Assembly: GCA_031552735.1 (NCBI GenBank) | Contig: JAVBMF010000071.1 | Location: forward strand, 1 to 29,285 | DNA length: 29,285 nt | Source of the DNA: JAVBUY01 sp031552735 | GTDB taxonomy: Bacteria; Bacillota; Clostridia; Christensenellales; Aristaeellaceae | Direction: 5' to 3' | Shown: positions 1 to 7,067 of the stretch, piece after piece | How positions within the stretch are numbered: position 1 is the first letter of the stretch | Layout: each line of letters begins with the position of its first letter | The notes under the pieces: model-generated | Told to the model about the DNA's origin: nothing | Database searches by the model: none | What the model saw: the letters and a program-made list of their open reading frames with translations, nothing else | Translations under genes and position numbers: made by a program

Positions 1-2
1 GC

Positions 3-542
3 ACCGGTCTGGAGCTCTGCCCCAAACTGCGCGAGGTCACCGAGGCGCCGATCATCTTCCTAAGCTGCATGGATACCGAGGACGACAAAATCGCCGGCCT
101 CTTAACCGGTGGCGACGATTACATGACCAAGCCCTACTCGGTCAAGGAGCTTGAGGCGCGCATTCTGGTATGCATCCGCCGTCACGCCGTGCCCAATACG
201 CCGTCGGTGCCGGTCAATATCATTGAGTATCCACCGCTGAAGATCGACCTGACGTTTGAGAAGGTCTACGTGGGCGAAGAGGTGCTCAATATCTCCAAGA
301 AGGCGTTTGGCATGCTGACTGTGCTGGCGCAGCACCCCGGCGAGTGCATCAGCGCCGAGCAGCTCTACGAGCAGGTGTGGGAGATGAGCAGCCTGGGCGA
401 TCTGCGCACCGTGCACGTGCATATCTTCAACCTGCGCAAGCGCTTGGAGCAGGCCGTACCCAACCATCAGTTTATCCGCACGGCCTGGGGCAAGGGCTAT
501 TGCTTCGTGCCCCCGGGCATGCAGGAGGATAGCGTTTCATGA
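3..542 (+). CDS. Response regulator, OmpR/PhoB type (5' part outside window)
   Basis: The reading frame is open from position 3, so the N-terminus and the phospho-acceptor Asp lie upstream of the window. What remains is the end of a receiver domain: the hydrophobic PIIFLSC strand with its conserved switch Ser, then DDYMTKPYSVKEL with the conserved Lys-Pro. A C-terminal winged helix of the Trans_reg_C type follows, with the recognition region RTVHVHIFNLRKRLE and the terminal hairpin RTAWGKGYCF. The protein should be a cytoplasmic, phosphorylation-controlled DNA-binding regulator. Its stop overlaps the kinase start by 4 bp (ATGA), so the two are translationally coupled and almost certainly form a cognate pair. 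The target genes are not visible. The envelope operon starting at 2566 is a plausible candidate by position only. Confidence 0.95.
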   Translation, partial: TGLELCPKLREVTEAPIIFLSCMDTEDDKIAGLLTGGDDYMTKPYSVKELEARILVCIRRHAVPNTPSVPVNIIEYPPLKIDLTFEKVYVGEEVLNISKKAFGMLTVLAQHPGECISAEQLYEQVWEMSSLGDLRTVHVHIFNLRKRLEQAVPNHQFIRTAWGKGYCFVPPGMQEDSVS

Positions 543-2428
543 GCAAACCTCGCAAGCGCCGCTCGTTTGGGGCGCTTCTGCTGATTGTCATACTACCTGC
601 GGTGCTACTCGGCGTGGTGCAACTGGATCGCAGCTTTGCGGACTGGATCACTGCCGGGGAAGCACCGCTTGACCTGTCCATGCAAATGACCAAGCCGCTG
701 GCCATCACCACCGAGTGGAGCAGCCATGAGGCGCTGGAGAAACCCTCGCACGAGATGCGCACCGCAACGCTTCGGCTGGACATGCCCGACGCGAGAAGCC
801 GCACGCTGGTGGTGCGATCCAACAACCCAATCCAGTTTTTGTCGATCAACGGGCGGCTGGCAGGCGTGGTCAACAAGCCGGAGATGCTGCAAGGCACGCT
901 GATTGCGCTGCCGCCGCAGGTGGGCACCATGGTGGTCGAGGTGGCGGTGCTGGAGCCGTCCAGTGTGCCCACGCCGCTGCTCATCCTGGGCACCGAGCGC
1001 GAAATCTCCTCGCTGACCAGCCGCCGCGTGATCACCGTCACGGTGTTTTTGACGCTGGTGTTGACCAGCGCACTGGTCATCCTGATGAACTATCTGTGGC
1101 AGGGCAAAAAGCTGCACATGCTGGCCTTGTGGCTGGCGTATATGCTGCTGGTGCTCTCGCAGGTGGACCTGTTCATGCCGCAGATGATGGAATCCGAGAT
1201 TCTGCATCAAACCGCGATGCTGCTTTTGTCCGCGGCGCTGTGCTGCGCGGCCAGCCTTCGGCTGGAAGGGCAGAACGAGGGCCCGCTGCTTCTGGGGCTG
1301 CTCATCGCCGACAGCCTGCTGGCGCTGTTATGGATCGGCGGGTATATCGTGCTCAACGACGCGCCGCTGTTCTGGCTGGCCAAGCCCATGCAGGGCGTCG
1401 GCATTGTGCTGACAGCCGCGTTTGCGGTGTTTGGCATCATCCAGAGCGGCAAGAACGGCGGCAGCACCGAACGGCTGGAGAACATCGCGCTGCTGTTGCA
1501 GTTGGTCGGTTTAAGCGCCGATCTGGTGCTGCCCAGGAACCAAACGCTGGTGCTGGTGCCGGTGCTGGTGTTTGCCGGCGCGATGTCCGGCGTGCATCTG
1601 TGGCTGGCCGCCCGGCAACAGGCCGAGGATCGCCACAACAGCGAGCTGTTGGAGCGCCAGCTAGAGCAGCGCGTCGAGCAGCGCACCGAGGAACTGCGTT
1701 TCGCCAACCAGCAGCTTTCGCGCATCGACGCGTCGCGCGGCGAGTTCTTCTCGCACATCGCGCATGACTTGCAGTCGCCGCTGACCATCATTCGCGGCAG
1801 TCTGGATCTGGTGATCGACGGCATGCCCGCCACCGAGGAAGAGCGCGAAGGGTATCTGGAGATGGCCAAATCTAGCGTCATCAAGCTGACCAACCGCATC
1901 AAGGCGCTGCGCGGGCTGGCGCTGATGGACGAGAACGAGTACCAGCCCGAGAAACAGGCGTTGGCGCCGCTGATGGAAACATGCATGGACAACTGGCGCG
2001 CGATGTATCGCACCAACGAGATCACGTTTGCCGCTGAGGGCGACGACGATGTGGAAGCGATGTTTGATATCAGTTGGCTGCAAAGCGCGCTCGAGCGCCT
2101 GGTGTCCAACGCCATCCGCTATACGCCGCCCGGCGGGCACATCACCGTGGCGTGGGAGCGCGTGCAGTTCGGCGTGAACATTAGCGTCACCGACACCGGC
2201 TGCGGCATCGCCGAGCAGGACTTGCCCACGCTGTTTGACCGCTTCTATCAGGGCTGGAACAGCCGCGACGGGCTGGGCATCGGCTTGGCGGTGGTGCAGC
2301 GCGTGGTGCAGCGCCACGGCGGCCGCGTGACCGTGCGCAGCGCGCCGGGGCAGGGCGCGACCTTCACCATGTTCTTCCCCGACCTGCCCGCCGGGACGTG
2401 GACGCCGCCCGCCGCGCGCGAGGCATGA
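539..2428 (+). CDS. Membrane sensor histidine kinase with 7TM-DISM-like sensor region
   Basis: 629 aa. A first membrane segment (about residues 10-30) is followed by an extracytoplasmic beta-rich region (about 45-155) and a block of about seven hydrophobic segments (165-355). That order resembles the 7TMR-DISM receptors. A charged coiled coil (about 360-398, ERQLEQRVEQRTEEL) leads into a HisKA domain with the H-box SHIAHDLQSPLT, phospho-acceptor His409. The ATPase domain has the N-box ERLVSNAIRYTPPGG, G1 box DTGCGIAEQDLP, F-box LFDRFYQG and G2 box GLGIGLAVVQ. All catalytic boxes are present, so it should autophosphorylate and pass phosphate to the coupled regulator upstream. The ligand cannot be read from sequence; DISM-type extracellular domains often bind carbohydrates or other small molecules. 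The family call for the sensor half is by architecture, not by a profile search. Confidence 0.93.
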   Translation: MSKPRKRRSFGALLLIVILPAVLLGVVQLDRSFADWITAGEAPLDLSMQMTKPLAITTEWSSHEALEKPSHEMRTATLRLDMPDARSRTLVVRSNNPIQFLSINGRLAGVVNKPEMLQGTLIALPPQVGTMVVEVAVLEPSSVPTPLLILGTEREISSLTSRRVITVTVFLTLVLTSALVILMNYLWQGKKLHMLALWLAYMLLVLSQVDLFMPQMMESEILHQTAMLLLSAALCCAASLRLEGQNEGPLLLGLLIADSLLALLWIGGYIVLNDAPLFWLAKPMQGVGIVLTAAFAVFGIIQSGKNGGSTERLENIALLLQLVGLSADLVLPRNQTLVLVPVLVFAGAMSGVHLWLAARQQAEDRHNSELLERQLEQRVEQRTEELRFANQQLSRIDASRGEFFSHIAHDLQSPLTIIRGSLDLVIDGMPATEEEREGYLEMAKSSVIKLTNRIKALRGLALMDENEYQPEKQALAPLMETCMDNWRAMYRTNEITFAAEGDDDVEAMFDISWLQSALERLVSNAIRYTPPGGHITVAWERVQFGVNISVTDTGCGIAEQDLPTLFDRFYQGWNSRDGLGIGLAVVQRVVQRHGGRVTVRSAPGQGATFTMFFPDLPAGTWTPPAAREA

Positions 2429-2565
2429 TCGGTCGCAGCGCATTTAGCGCATTTTAAGCATGTAGAGGTTGTTTTTAACCCGTTTCTCATGCAGAGAGCG
2501 GGCGCTTCGGATACAATAGGGACAGCGGCACATCGCCGCGAGTGTAAACGCGAGGAGGGGACGGC

Positions 2566-3255
2566 ATGGATACCAAGCGCATTCAATCCGGCGCGCCCTT
2601 TGTGGTGATCGGCATCGGCTGCGTGGTCTATGCGCTGCTGATGGGTCTGGCGCCCTGGTATTCGTATGTGGGGCTGGTCATTCTGTGCTTCCTGCTCTAT
2701 GCGCCGCTCAAAAAATACTTTCCCGATCGCTTTGTCGTCGTGGAAACGCCGCCCAACAGCGGCAACGCCAGCTGCGACCAGCTGATACTGGAATCGCGCG
2801 CCACCCTGAACAAAATTTATCAGCTGCGCACCTCCATTCAGCGCGACGCGCTGACCGAGAAGATCGACCGCATCGAGGGCATCAGCCGCCAGATATTGCT
2901 GGCGCTGGCCAAGCAGCCCGAGATGCAGGGGCAGCTTCGCTCCTTCCTGCGCTATTACCTGCCCACGACGTATAAGCTGCTACAGGTGCGCGCCGAGATT
3001 CTGCGCCAGGGCAAGCGCCCCAGCCAGGCCGCGCAAAAGACGCTGGAGCGCATCGACAGCGCGCTGAACATGATCTATACCGCCTGTGAAAAGCAGCTAA
3101 ACGCGCTGGATCAGTTCCAATATTTAAGCATCGAAACCGAGATGGACGTGCTGGACGATATGCTCCGCAAGGACGGCCTGATCGACGAGGTGGGAAAGCG
3201 ACCGCATGCAGAACAAACCACAGCCAAGCCAGGGGAGCAGCCCACGGCCAAGTGA
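2566..3255 (+). CDS. xpaC: XpaC family protein (5-bromo-4-chloroindolyl phosphate hydrolysis family)
   Basis: 229 aa. Two closely spaced membrane segments (about residues 13-29 and 33-48) sit at the N-terminus, followed by a long helical cytoplasmic domain. The segment LRSFLRYYLPTTYKLL is characteristic of the XpaC family, which in Bacillus is encoded next to a TelA homologue, as here. Biochemical function is poorly known; the family name comes from an indicator-substrate phenotype, and envelope or toxic-anion stress is the usual context. The ATG is preceded by GAGGAGGGG at good spacing. The upstream gap (2429-2565) holds a possible -10, TACAAT at 2512-2517, but no convincing -35. The reading frame runs 50 bp into the next gene, so the pair is co-translated. 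Confidence 0.87.
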   Translation: MDTKRIQSGAPFVVIGIGCVVYALLMGLAPWYSYVGLVILCFLLYAPLKKYFPDRFVVVETPPNSGNASCDQLILESRATLNKIYQLRTSIQRDALTEKIDRIEGISRQILLALAKQPEMQGQLRSFLRYYLPTTYKLLQVRAEILRQGKRPSQAAQKTLERIDSALNMIYTACEKQLNALDQFQYLSIETEMDVLDDMLRKDGLIDEVGKRPHAEQTTAKPGEQPTAK

Positions 3256-4228
3256 GGCCGGTGCTGCGTTGCCGCTGCTGCCCGCGCAAACGCTGGATAC
3301 CCTCCAGTGGGAGAACGGCGCAGCGGTTTTGACGACGCTGGACGCCGCCGACGCGATGGCGGTGCGCGACTTTGCGGCCACCATTGACCCGACCGACGCC
3401 GAGCAACTGATGGTCTATGGCGCCGCCGAGCAGGGGCGCATGAACACCTGGCTGGATGTCGCGGTGGATGCCGTCGTGAACGACGACCACGCGCCCGGCG
3501 AGCAAGCCATTGGCGATCTGCTGGGGCAACTGAAAGCATGGGACGCGCTGTGCGCGCCGCGCCGGGGTTTGTTTGGCGGGGCATCGTTAAGCGGTCTGCG
3601 CAACGGCTGTCGACGCATGCTGCCCATTGTGGAGGAGCTGGCCGGACAGTTATTGGTGCACAGCGTCGAGCTGCGCAAGATGATCAAGCTGTTTGAGCGC
3701 ATGGCCACCGAGAACGCGCTGCATCACCAGCGGCTAACCACCTACCTGCTCTGCGGGCAGGTGCGGCTGGAGCAGCTCCAGCAGCAACGAGAGCAGCAGG
3801 CCGCCCACGCGCTGGACATCCGCCTGCACGATATCGCCTTAACGCGTCAGGTCAGCCTGCAAACCCAGGCGCAACTGGCGCTGCTGACAAAAGGCAACCA
3901 GACGCTGATCGACACCATCGAGCGCACGCTTGCGCACACATTGCCGCTGTGGAAAGCGCAGGTGCTGGTGACCCTGGGCATCGCCGAGCAGACCCAGGCC
4001 GCGCGCGATGTGGCGAATGTGCAGCAAACGCTGCAAAAGCAGATGCGGCAACGGCAGTCGCTGCTGGCGCGGATGATCGGTTGGCTCAAGGGCGGCGTCA
4101 ACGCCGCCGAGCGCGAGAGACTGCGCACTGAAAACATGCGGCTGATGACCGAACTGGGCGGCGCGCAGCAACAGGAGCAGACGCAGAGCAAGCGCGCGCA
4201 GGATATGCAAACATTCCAACAGCAATAA
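3206..4228 (+). CDS. TelA-like toxic anion resistance family protein
   Basis: 340 aa, slightly shorter than typical TelA proteins (about 380). The sequence is mostly helical and soluble. The early segment IDPTDAEQLMVYGAAEQGRM and the later region RLHDIALTRQVSLQTQAQLA followed by LPLWKAQVLVTLGI match the TelA/YceH family signature. A low-complexity proline/serine-rich stretch (about residues 5-20) precedes the conserved part. The start at 3206 lies inside the end of xpaC (50-bp overlap) with a purine-rich GAGGTGGGAAAG upstream, and no later start in frame has a better site. TelA proteins are associated with tellurite, bacteriocin and lysozyme tolerance. The exact activity is unknown. Its position between XpaC and a LemA-like protein supports an envelope-stress role (inference). 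Confidence 0.85.
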   Translation: MQNKPQPSQGSSPRPSEAGAALPLLPAQTLDTLQWENGAAVLTTLDAADAMAVRDFAATIDPTDAEQLMVYGAAEQGRMNTWLDVAVDAVVNDDHAPGEQAIGDLLGQLKAWDALCAPRRGLFGGASLSGLRNGCRRMLPIVEELAGQLLVHSVELRKMIKLFERMATENALHHQRLTTYLLCGQVRLEQLQQQREQQAAHALDIRLHDIALTRQVSLQTQAQLALLTKGNQTLIDTIERTLAHTLPLWKAQVLVTLGIAEQTQAARDVANVQQTLQKQMRQRQSLLARMIGWLKGGVNAAERERLRTENMRLMTELGGAQQQEQTQSKRAQDMQTFQQQ

Positions 4229-4251
4229 CCATGCCGGGAGGAGAAAAGGCC

Positions 4252-4836
4252 ATGCAGCAAAACACAACCCAAAGCCCCGAAGCGCAGCAACGGCGCACGC
4301 TGTATCAGCGGCTGCATCTGCTGTCGCTGCCGGTGGGCATCCTGCTGGGCATCCTGCTGTTTCTCATCAGCATTCCTATCGGCAACGGCCGCGAGCTGTT
4401 CTCGCTGACCAGTGCCGCGCAAAAGCAGTGGAAGGTGCAGCCGTTCATCGACGGTCGCGTCGCGCAGGTCGAGAATTTGGTCACCGTGGCCGAGCGCTAC
4501 ACAGGCATCGACGCGTCGATGATGCAGGAGTTGCGCGAAGCACAGGCGCAGATGAAGCACGCCAGAAACAGCGGCGTGGTGGTGGTGTCGGCGGCGGATC
4601 GGCGGTTGCAGGCCGCGTTCACCAGCATGATTGGTGCGCTGGAGCAGGGCGGGCAACTGACCCGGGAGGATAAGCAGCTCATTGTCGGCATCATTGACGC
4701 GTATAACGAGCAGGGCACCAAGCTGGGCTTGCAGGCGCGCGAATACAACCGGCTGGCGCAACTGGCCATCAACCTCTACGAGAAGCTGCCCACCCGCTGG
4801 CTGTTCCCCAAGCCCGCGATCTACATTGAGCCGTAA
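4252..4836 (+). CDS. LemA-like membrane-anchored protein
   Basis: 194 aa from the ATG at 4252. An upstream in-frame ATG at 4231 was rejected because the ribosome binding site GGGAGGAG lies between the two. One N-terminal membrane segment (about residues 24-43) is followed by a helical domain that reads like a divergent LemA. It has RVAQVENLVTVAERY, an alpha-helical bundle, then AREYNRLAQLAINLYEKLP, corresponding to LemA's conserved RxxYN...N...P region. The internal stretch ARNSGVVVVSAADRRL is longer in small hydrophobics than usual. LemA proteins often sit beside TPM-domain proteins, as here. The function is not established; a role in envelope maintenance or signalling is inferred from neighbours. 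Confidence 0.72.
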   Translation: MQQNTTQSPEAQQRRTLYQRLHLLSLPVGILLGILLFLISIPIGNGRELFSLTSAAQKQWKVQPFIDGRVAQVENLVTVAERYTGIDASMMQELREAQAQMKHARNSGVVVVSAADRRLQAAFTSMIGALEQGGQLTREDKQLIVGIIDAYNEQGTKLGLQAREYNRLAQLAINLYEKLPTRWLFPKPAIYIEP

Positions 4837-4860
4837 TCATGTCAAGGAGGGGTGCGTCGC

Positions 4861-5862
4861 ATGAAGAAAGTACGCTGGTCGTTGATCGCGCTGGCTATCG
4901 CGCTGCTCGTGGCGCAAAGCGCGTGCGCGGAACTCCCCAAGAAGCCGGAAAACACCAACACCTATGTGTTCGACTATACGCAGCAGGGTGTGATGAAGGC
5001 CGAGGACGTGCTGCGCATGGACGTGGCCGCCGAGGCGCTGCATCAGCAGGCGGGGCCGACAATGGTGGCGGTGATGGTGGATTTCCTCGATGGCGAGGAC
5101 ATCGAGTATTACGCCAACGATCTGTTCAATGCCTGGGGCATTGGCGATAAGAAAAAGAATGACGGTGCGCTGCTGCTGTTTTCGCGTGGCGATCGCGAGA
5201 TCTATCTGCTAATGGGCGACGGGCTGGAGAAGGCGATACCGGCCAGCACGCGCGGTCAATTGCTTGATCAGTACGCCATGCCCTACCTGCGGGAGAATAA
5301 CTTCTCCGAGGGGCTGCGCGCGGTGTTTATCGGCACCTGCGAGCGCATCGCGCAGGTTAAGGGCAAGACCATTGCCTCCGCTGGGGTGGCGACGCCGCAG
5401 ACCGATTACCGCGATTACCACGCGGACACTGACTATGATTACGATACCGACTATGGATACGATTACAGCCGCGATTACGGCTACGGCTACGATAGCCGCC
5501 CGGATATCGAGCGGCAGAGCGGCAGTTGGCTGGGCACGCTGATCACGCTGCTGGTCATCTTTTGGATTTTGCGCGCCATTTTCCGCCCACGGGTTAATGC
5601 CGGCGGCAACACCGGATGCGGATGCCTGCCGTGGCTGCTGCTCGGCGGGATGATGAATGGCGGCGGGCGCGGCTACACCACCTATGGCCCGCGCAGCCCG
5701 ATGCCCCCCTTTGGCGGCATGGGCAATCCGTTTGGTTCGGGCGGGCCGTTTGGCGGCGGGCGCTCCAGTGGCGGGGGCTCGCGCGGCGGCGGCGGATTTA
5801 GTGGCGGGTTCCGTGGTGGCGGAGGCGGGTCCTCCGGCGGCGGCACCAAGCGCGGGTTTTAG
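4861..5862 (+). CDS. Exported TPM-domain protein (YgcG-like) with D/Y-rich linker and glycine-rich tail
   Basis: 333 aa. The ATG at 4861 was chosen over the in-frame GTG at 4852 because AAGGAGG (4844-4850) is only 1 nt from the GTG but 10 nt from the ATG. A signal peptide (KKVRWSLIALAIALLVAQSACA) is followed by a TPM domain (about residues 30-165) with FNAWGIGDKKKNDGALLLFS and the MGDGLEKAIP segment typical of the family. Residues about 181-215 are dominated by Asp and Tyr. A membrane segment (about 223-240, TLITLLVIFWILRAIF) and a Gly/Ser/Arg-rich tail of about 80 residues end the protein. TPM proteins have been assigned phosphatase or membrane-protein repair roles in other organisms; which applies here is unknown. 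It is the last gene of the operon and is followed by a terminator. Confidence 0.87.
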   Translation: MKKVRWSLIALAIALLVAQSACAELPKKPENTNTYVFDYTQQGVMKAEDVLRMDVAAEALHQQAGPTMVAVMVDFLDGEDIEYYANDLFNAWGIGDKKKNDGALLLFSRGDREIYLLMGDGLEKAIPASTRGQLLDQYAMPYLRENNFSEGLRAVFIGTCERIAQVKGKTIASAGVATPQTDYRDYHADTDYDYDTDYGYDYSRDYGYGYDSRPDIERQSGSWLGTLITLLVIFWILRAIFRPRVNAGGNTGCGCLPWLLLGGMMNGGGRGYTTYGPRSPMPPFGGMGNPFGSGGPFGGGRSSGGGSRGGGGFSGGFRGGGGGSSGGGTKRGF

Positions 5863-5899
5863 GGAATCATTAACCTGTGCGTCCACGCACCGGTATAAA

Positions 5900-5930
5900 A
5901 AAGAACCTTCATCATCGAAGGTTCTTTCTT
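5900..5930. terminator. Bidirectional intrinsic terminator
   Basis: An 11-bp perfect stem (AAAGAACCTTC at 5900-5910 with GAAGGTTCTTT at 5917-5927) encloses a 6-nt loop ATCATC. The plus strand continues into a T-rich run, and the minus strand reads into six Ts, so it can stop both the TPM operon and the convergent MerR-family gene. Confidence 0.9.
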
Positions 5931-5937
5931 TTCGCAG

Positions 5938-6696
5938 TTACTTCTTATAATACGCGTTGATCGCGTCGCGCAGAAACACTGCCGCGCCGGGCTGCACGCC
6001 CTCGTCATAGTACTTGGTAAAGCGCGGGTCGTCCACATACATCTGCCCCAGCCCCTGATGCGCCTGCGGCGGGTACTCGCCCCACTTGCTCAGCCAGTCG
6101 TGGTGCATTTTCACCGCTTTGCGCGCGGTCTCTCCGGCGGGGCCGCCGGTGGCGATCGCCTCGGCCAGCGTCTTGTTGACGTCTTGGGCAAGCTGCATCG
6201 CCGCGTCGTAATCCTGCTGGCTCATGCCGCGCAGCTTCTTGTTCGATGCCTCTATCGCCGCCTCGCCGTACTTTTCGCGAATCTCCGCGCCGTACTTCTG
6301 CTCGTTGTCGGCAATCATTTGTTCCTTGAACCCTTCAAACCGTTGCTTGTCACTCATGGGAATGGCTCCTTCCATGCTGTCGATGGTGTGGTTGACATTT
6401 TGGATCAGCGCGTCCAGCAGCGCGCGCCGCTGCAACAGCGCCTGCTTGTGGGCGTCCAGCGCGCGGCGAATGTCAAACCCGGGCGCCTGGACGATCGCGC
6501 GGATATCGTCCAGCGGCATCTCCAGCGCGCGGTATAGCAGAATCTGCTGGAGCAGCTCTACTTCCTTCGGCCCGTAGATGCGATAGCCCGAGGAGGAGAT
6601 CCGCGCCGGGCGCAGCAGGCCGATCTGGTCATAATGCCGCAGCGTGCGTGGGCTGACCCCGGCGATGTGCGCCAATTTTTGCACCGTGTATTCCAT
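5938..6696 (-). CDS. MerR family regulator with TipAS-like ligand-binding domain
   Basis: 252 aa. The start at 6696 is chosen because AGGAGGTGATGCC immediately precedes it; the longer in-frame start at 6723 would place this site inside the gene. The N-terminal MerR winged helix reads YTVQKLAHIAGVSPRTLRHYDQIGLL with the wing SSGYRIYGPKEV. A coiled-coil dimerisation helix follows (about residues 70-110). The C-terminal half contains WLSKWGEYPPQAHQGLGQMYVDDPRFTKYYD-type sequence, the signature of the TipAS antibiotic-recognition fold. TipA-like regulators bind thiopeptides or other hydrophobic drugs and activate transcription by unwinding long-spacer promoters. No efflux pump is adjacent, so autoregulation through the promoter just upstream is the best supported role. 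The gene is downstream of, and co-directional with, the protease gene beyond the hairpin array. Confidence 0.92.
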   Translation of the reverse strand: MEYTVQKLAHIAGVSPRTLRHYDQIGLLRPARISSSGYRIYGPKEVELLQQILLYRALEMPLDDIRAIVQAPGFDIRRALDAHKQALLQRRALLDALIQNVNHTIDSMEGAIPMSDKQRFEGFKEQMIADNEQKYGAEIREKYGEAAIEASNKKLRGMSQQDYDAAMQLAQDVNKTLAEAIATGGPAGETARKAVKMHHDWLSKWGEYPPQAHQGLGQMYVDDPRFTKYYDEGVQPGAAVFLRDAINAYYKK

Positions 6697-6718
6697 GGCA
6701 TCACCTCCTGACAGAGAT

Positions 6719-6749
6719 ATCATAAACCTTTACGTTACGTGCAAGTCAA
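6719..6749 (-). promoter_or_regulatory. MerR-type promoter/operator with 19-bp spacer
   Basis: On the minus strand -35 TTGACT (6744-6749) and -10 TATGAT (6719-6724) are separated by 19 bp, longer than the normal 17 and typical of MerR-family targets. The spacer and its edges form an odd-length imperfect dyad (6726-6746) centred on ACGT-T-ACGT, with 7 of 10 positions symmetric. It lies 23-53 bp upstream of the MerR-family start codon, so it predicts autoregulation. Confidence 0.72.
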
Positions 6750-6786
6750 GTGTTTTCGAAAAAAACTTTTGGCTCGTCAAAAAAGC

Positions 6787-7056
6787 GCGCCGGTTGCACC
6801 CGGCGCGGGCAGATTTTCTGCCAAGCATCAACCTGCTAGGGGATGTGTGAAGGGGCGAAGCCCCTTCATATATAGATCGCATCGCGGGGCTTTGCCACGC
6901 GGGCGGGGCGTTTTCCGCAAGGAAAACATGTCCGGCTGTTGCGAGCAAAGCGAGTCACGGCGTAAGCCGTGCAACCGAACAGAATGCATGCTGCATTCTG
7001 TTCGAGGGCATCGACTTTGTCGATGCCCACATGCGCCGGTTGCAACCGGCGCGGGC
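6787..7056. repeat. Structured intergenic element: array of nine hairpins bounded by 24-nt direct repeats
   Basis: This 371-bp gene-free gap (6697-7067) is not featureless. Beyond the MerR promoter it holds nine consecutive inverted repeats. They are 6787-6806 (7-bp stem), 6808-6822 (6 bp, TTT loop), 6849-6867 (8 bp, GAA loop) and 6884-6900 (7 bp with one mismatch, TTT loop). Next come 6910-6927 (7 bp, GCAA loop), 6956-6971 (6 bp, GTAA loop) and 6976-7004 (13 bp, TGC loop). The last two are 7006-7028 (10 bp, TTT loop) and 7033-7052 (perfect 20-bp palindrome). The first and last hairpins are near-identical 24-nt direct repeats (6787-6810 and 7033-7056, 23 of 24 identical), both ending GGCGCGGGC. 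It may be a REP/BIME- or MITE-like element or a structured RNA; I do not recognise the family. Confidence 0.75.
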
Positions 7057-7067
7057 TTCTGCTATAG

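Noticed and set aside
6787..7056. CRISPR array
   Set aside because: Only two copies of the 24-nt repeat exist, about 246 bp apart. The intervening stems differ from one another, there is no regular spacer length and no cas gene.
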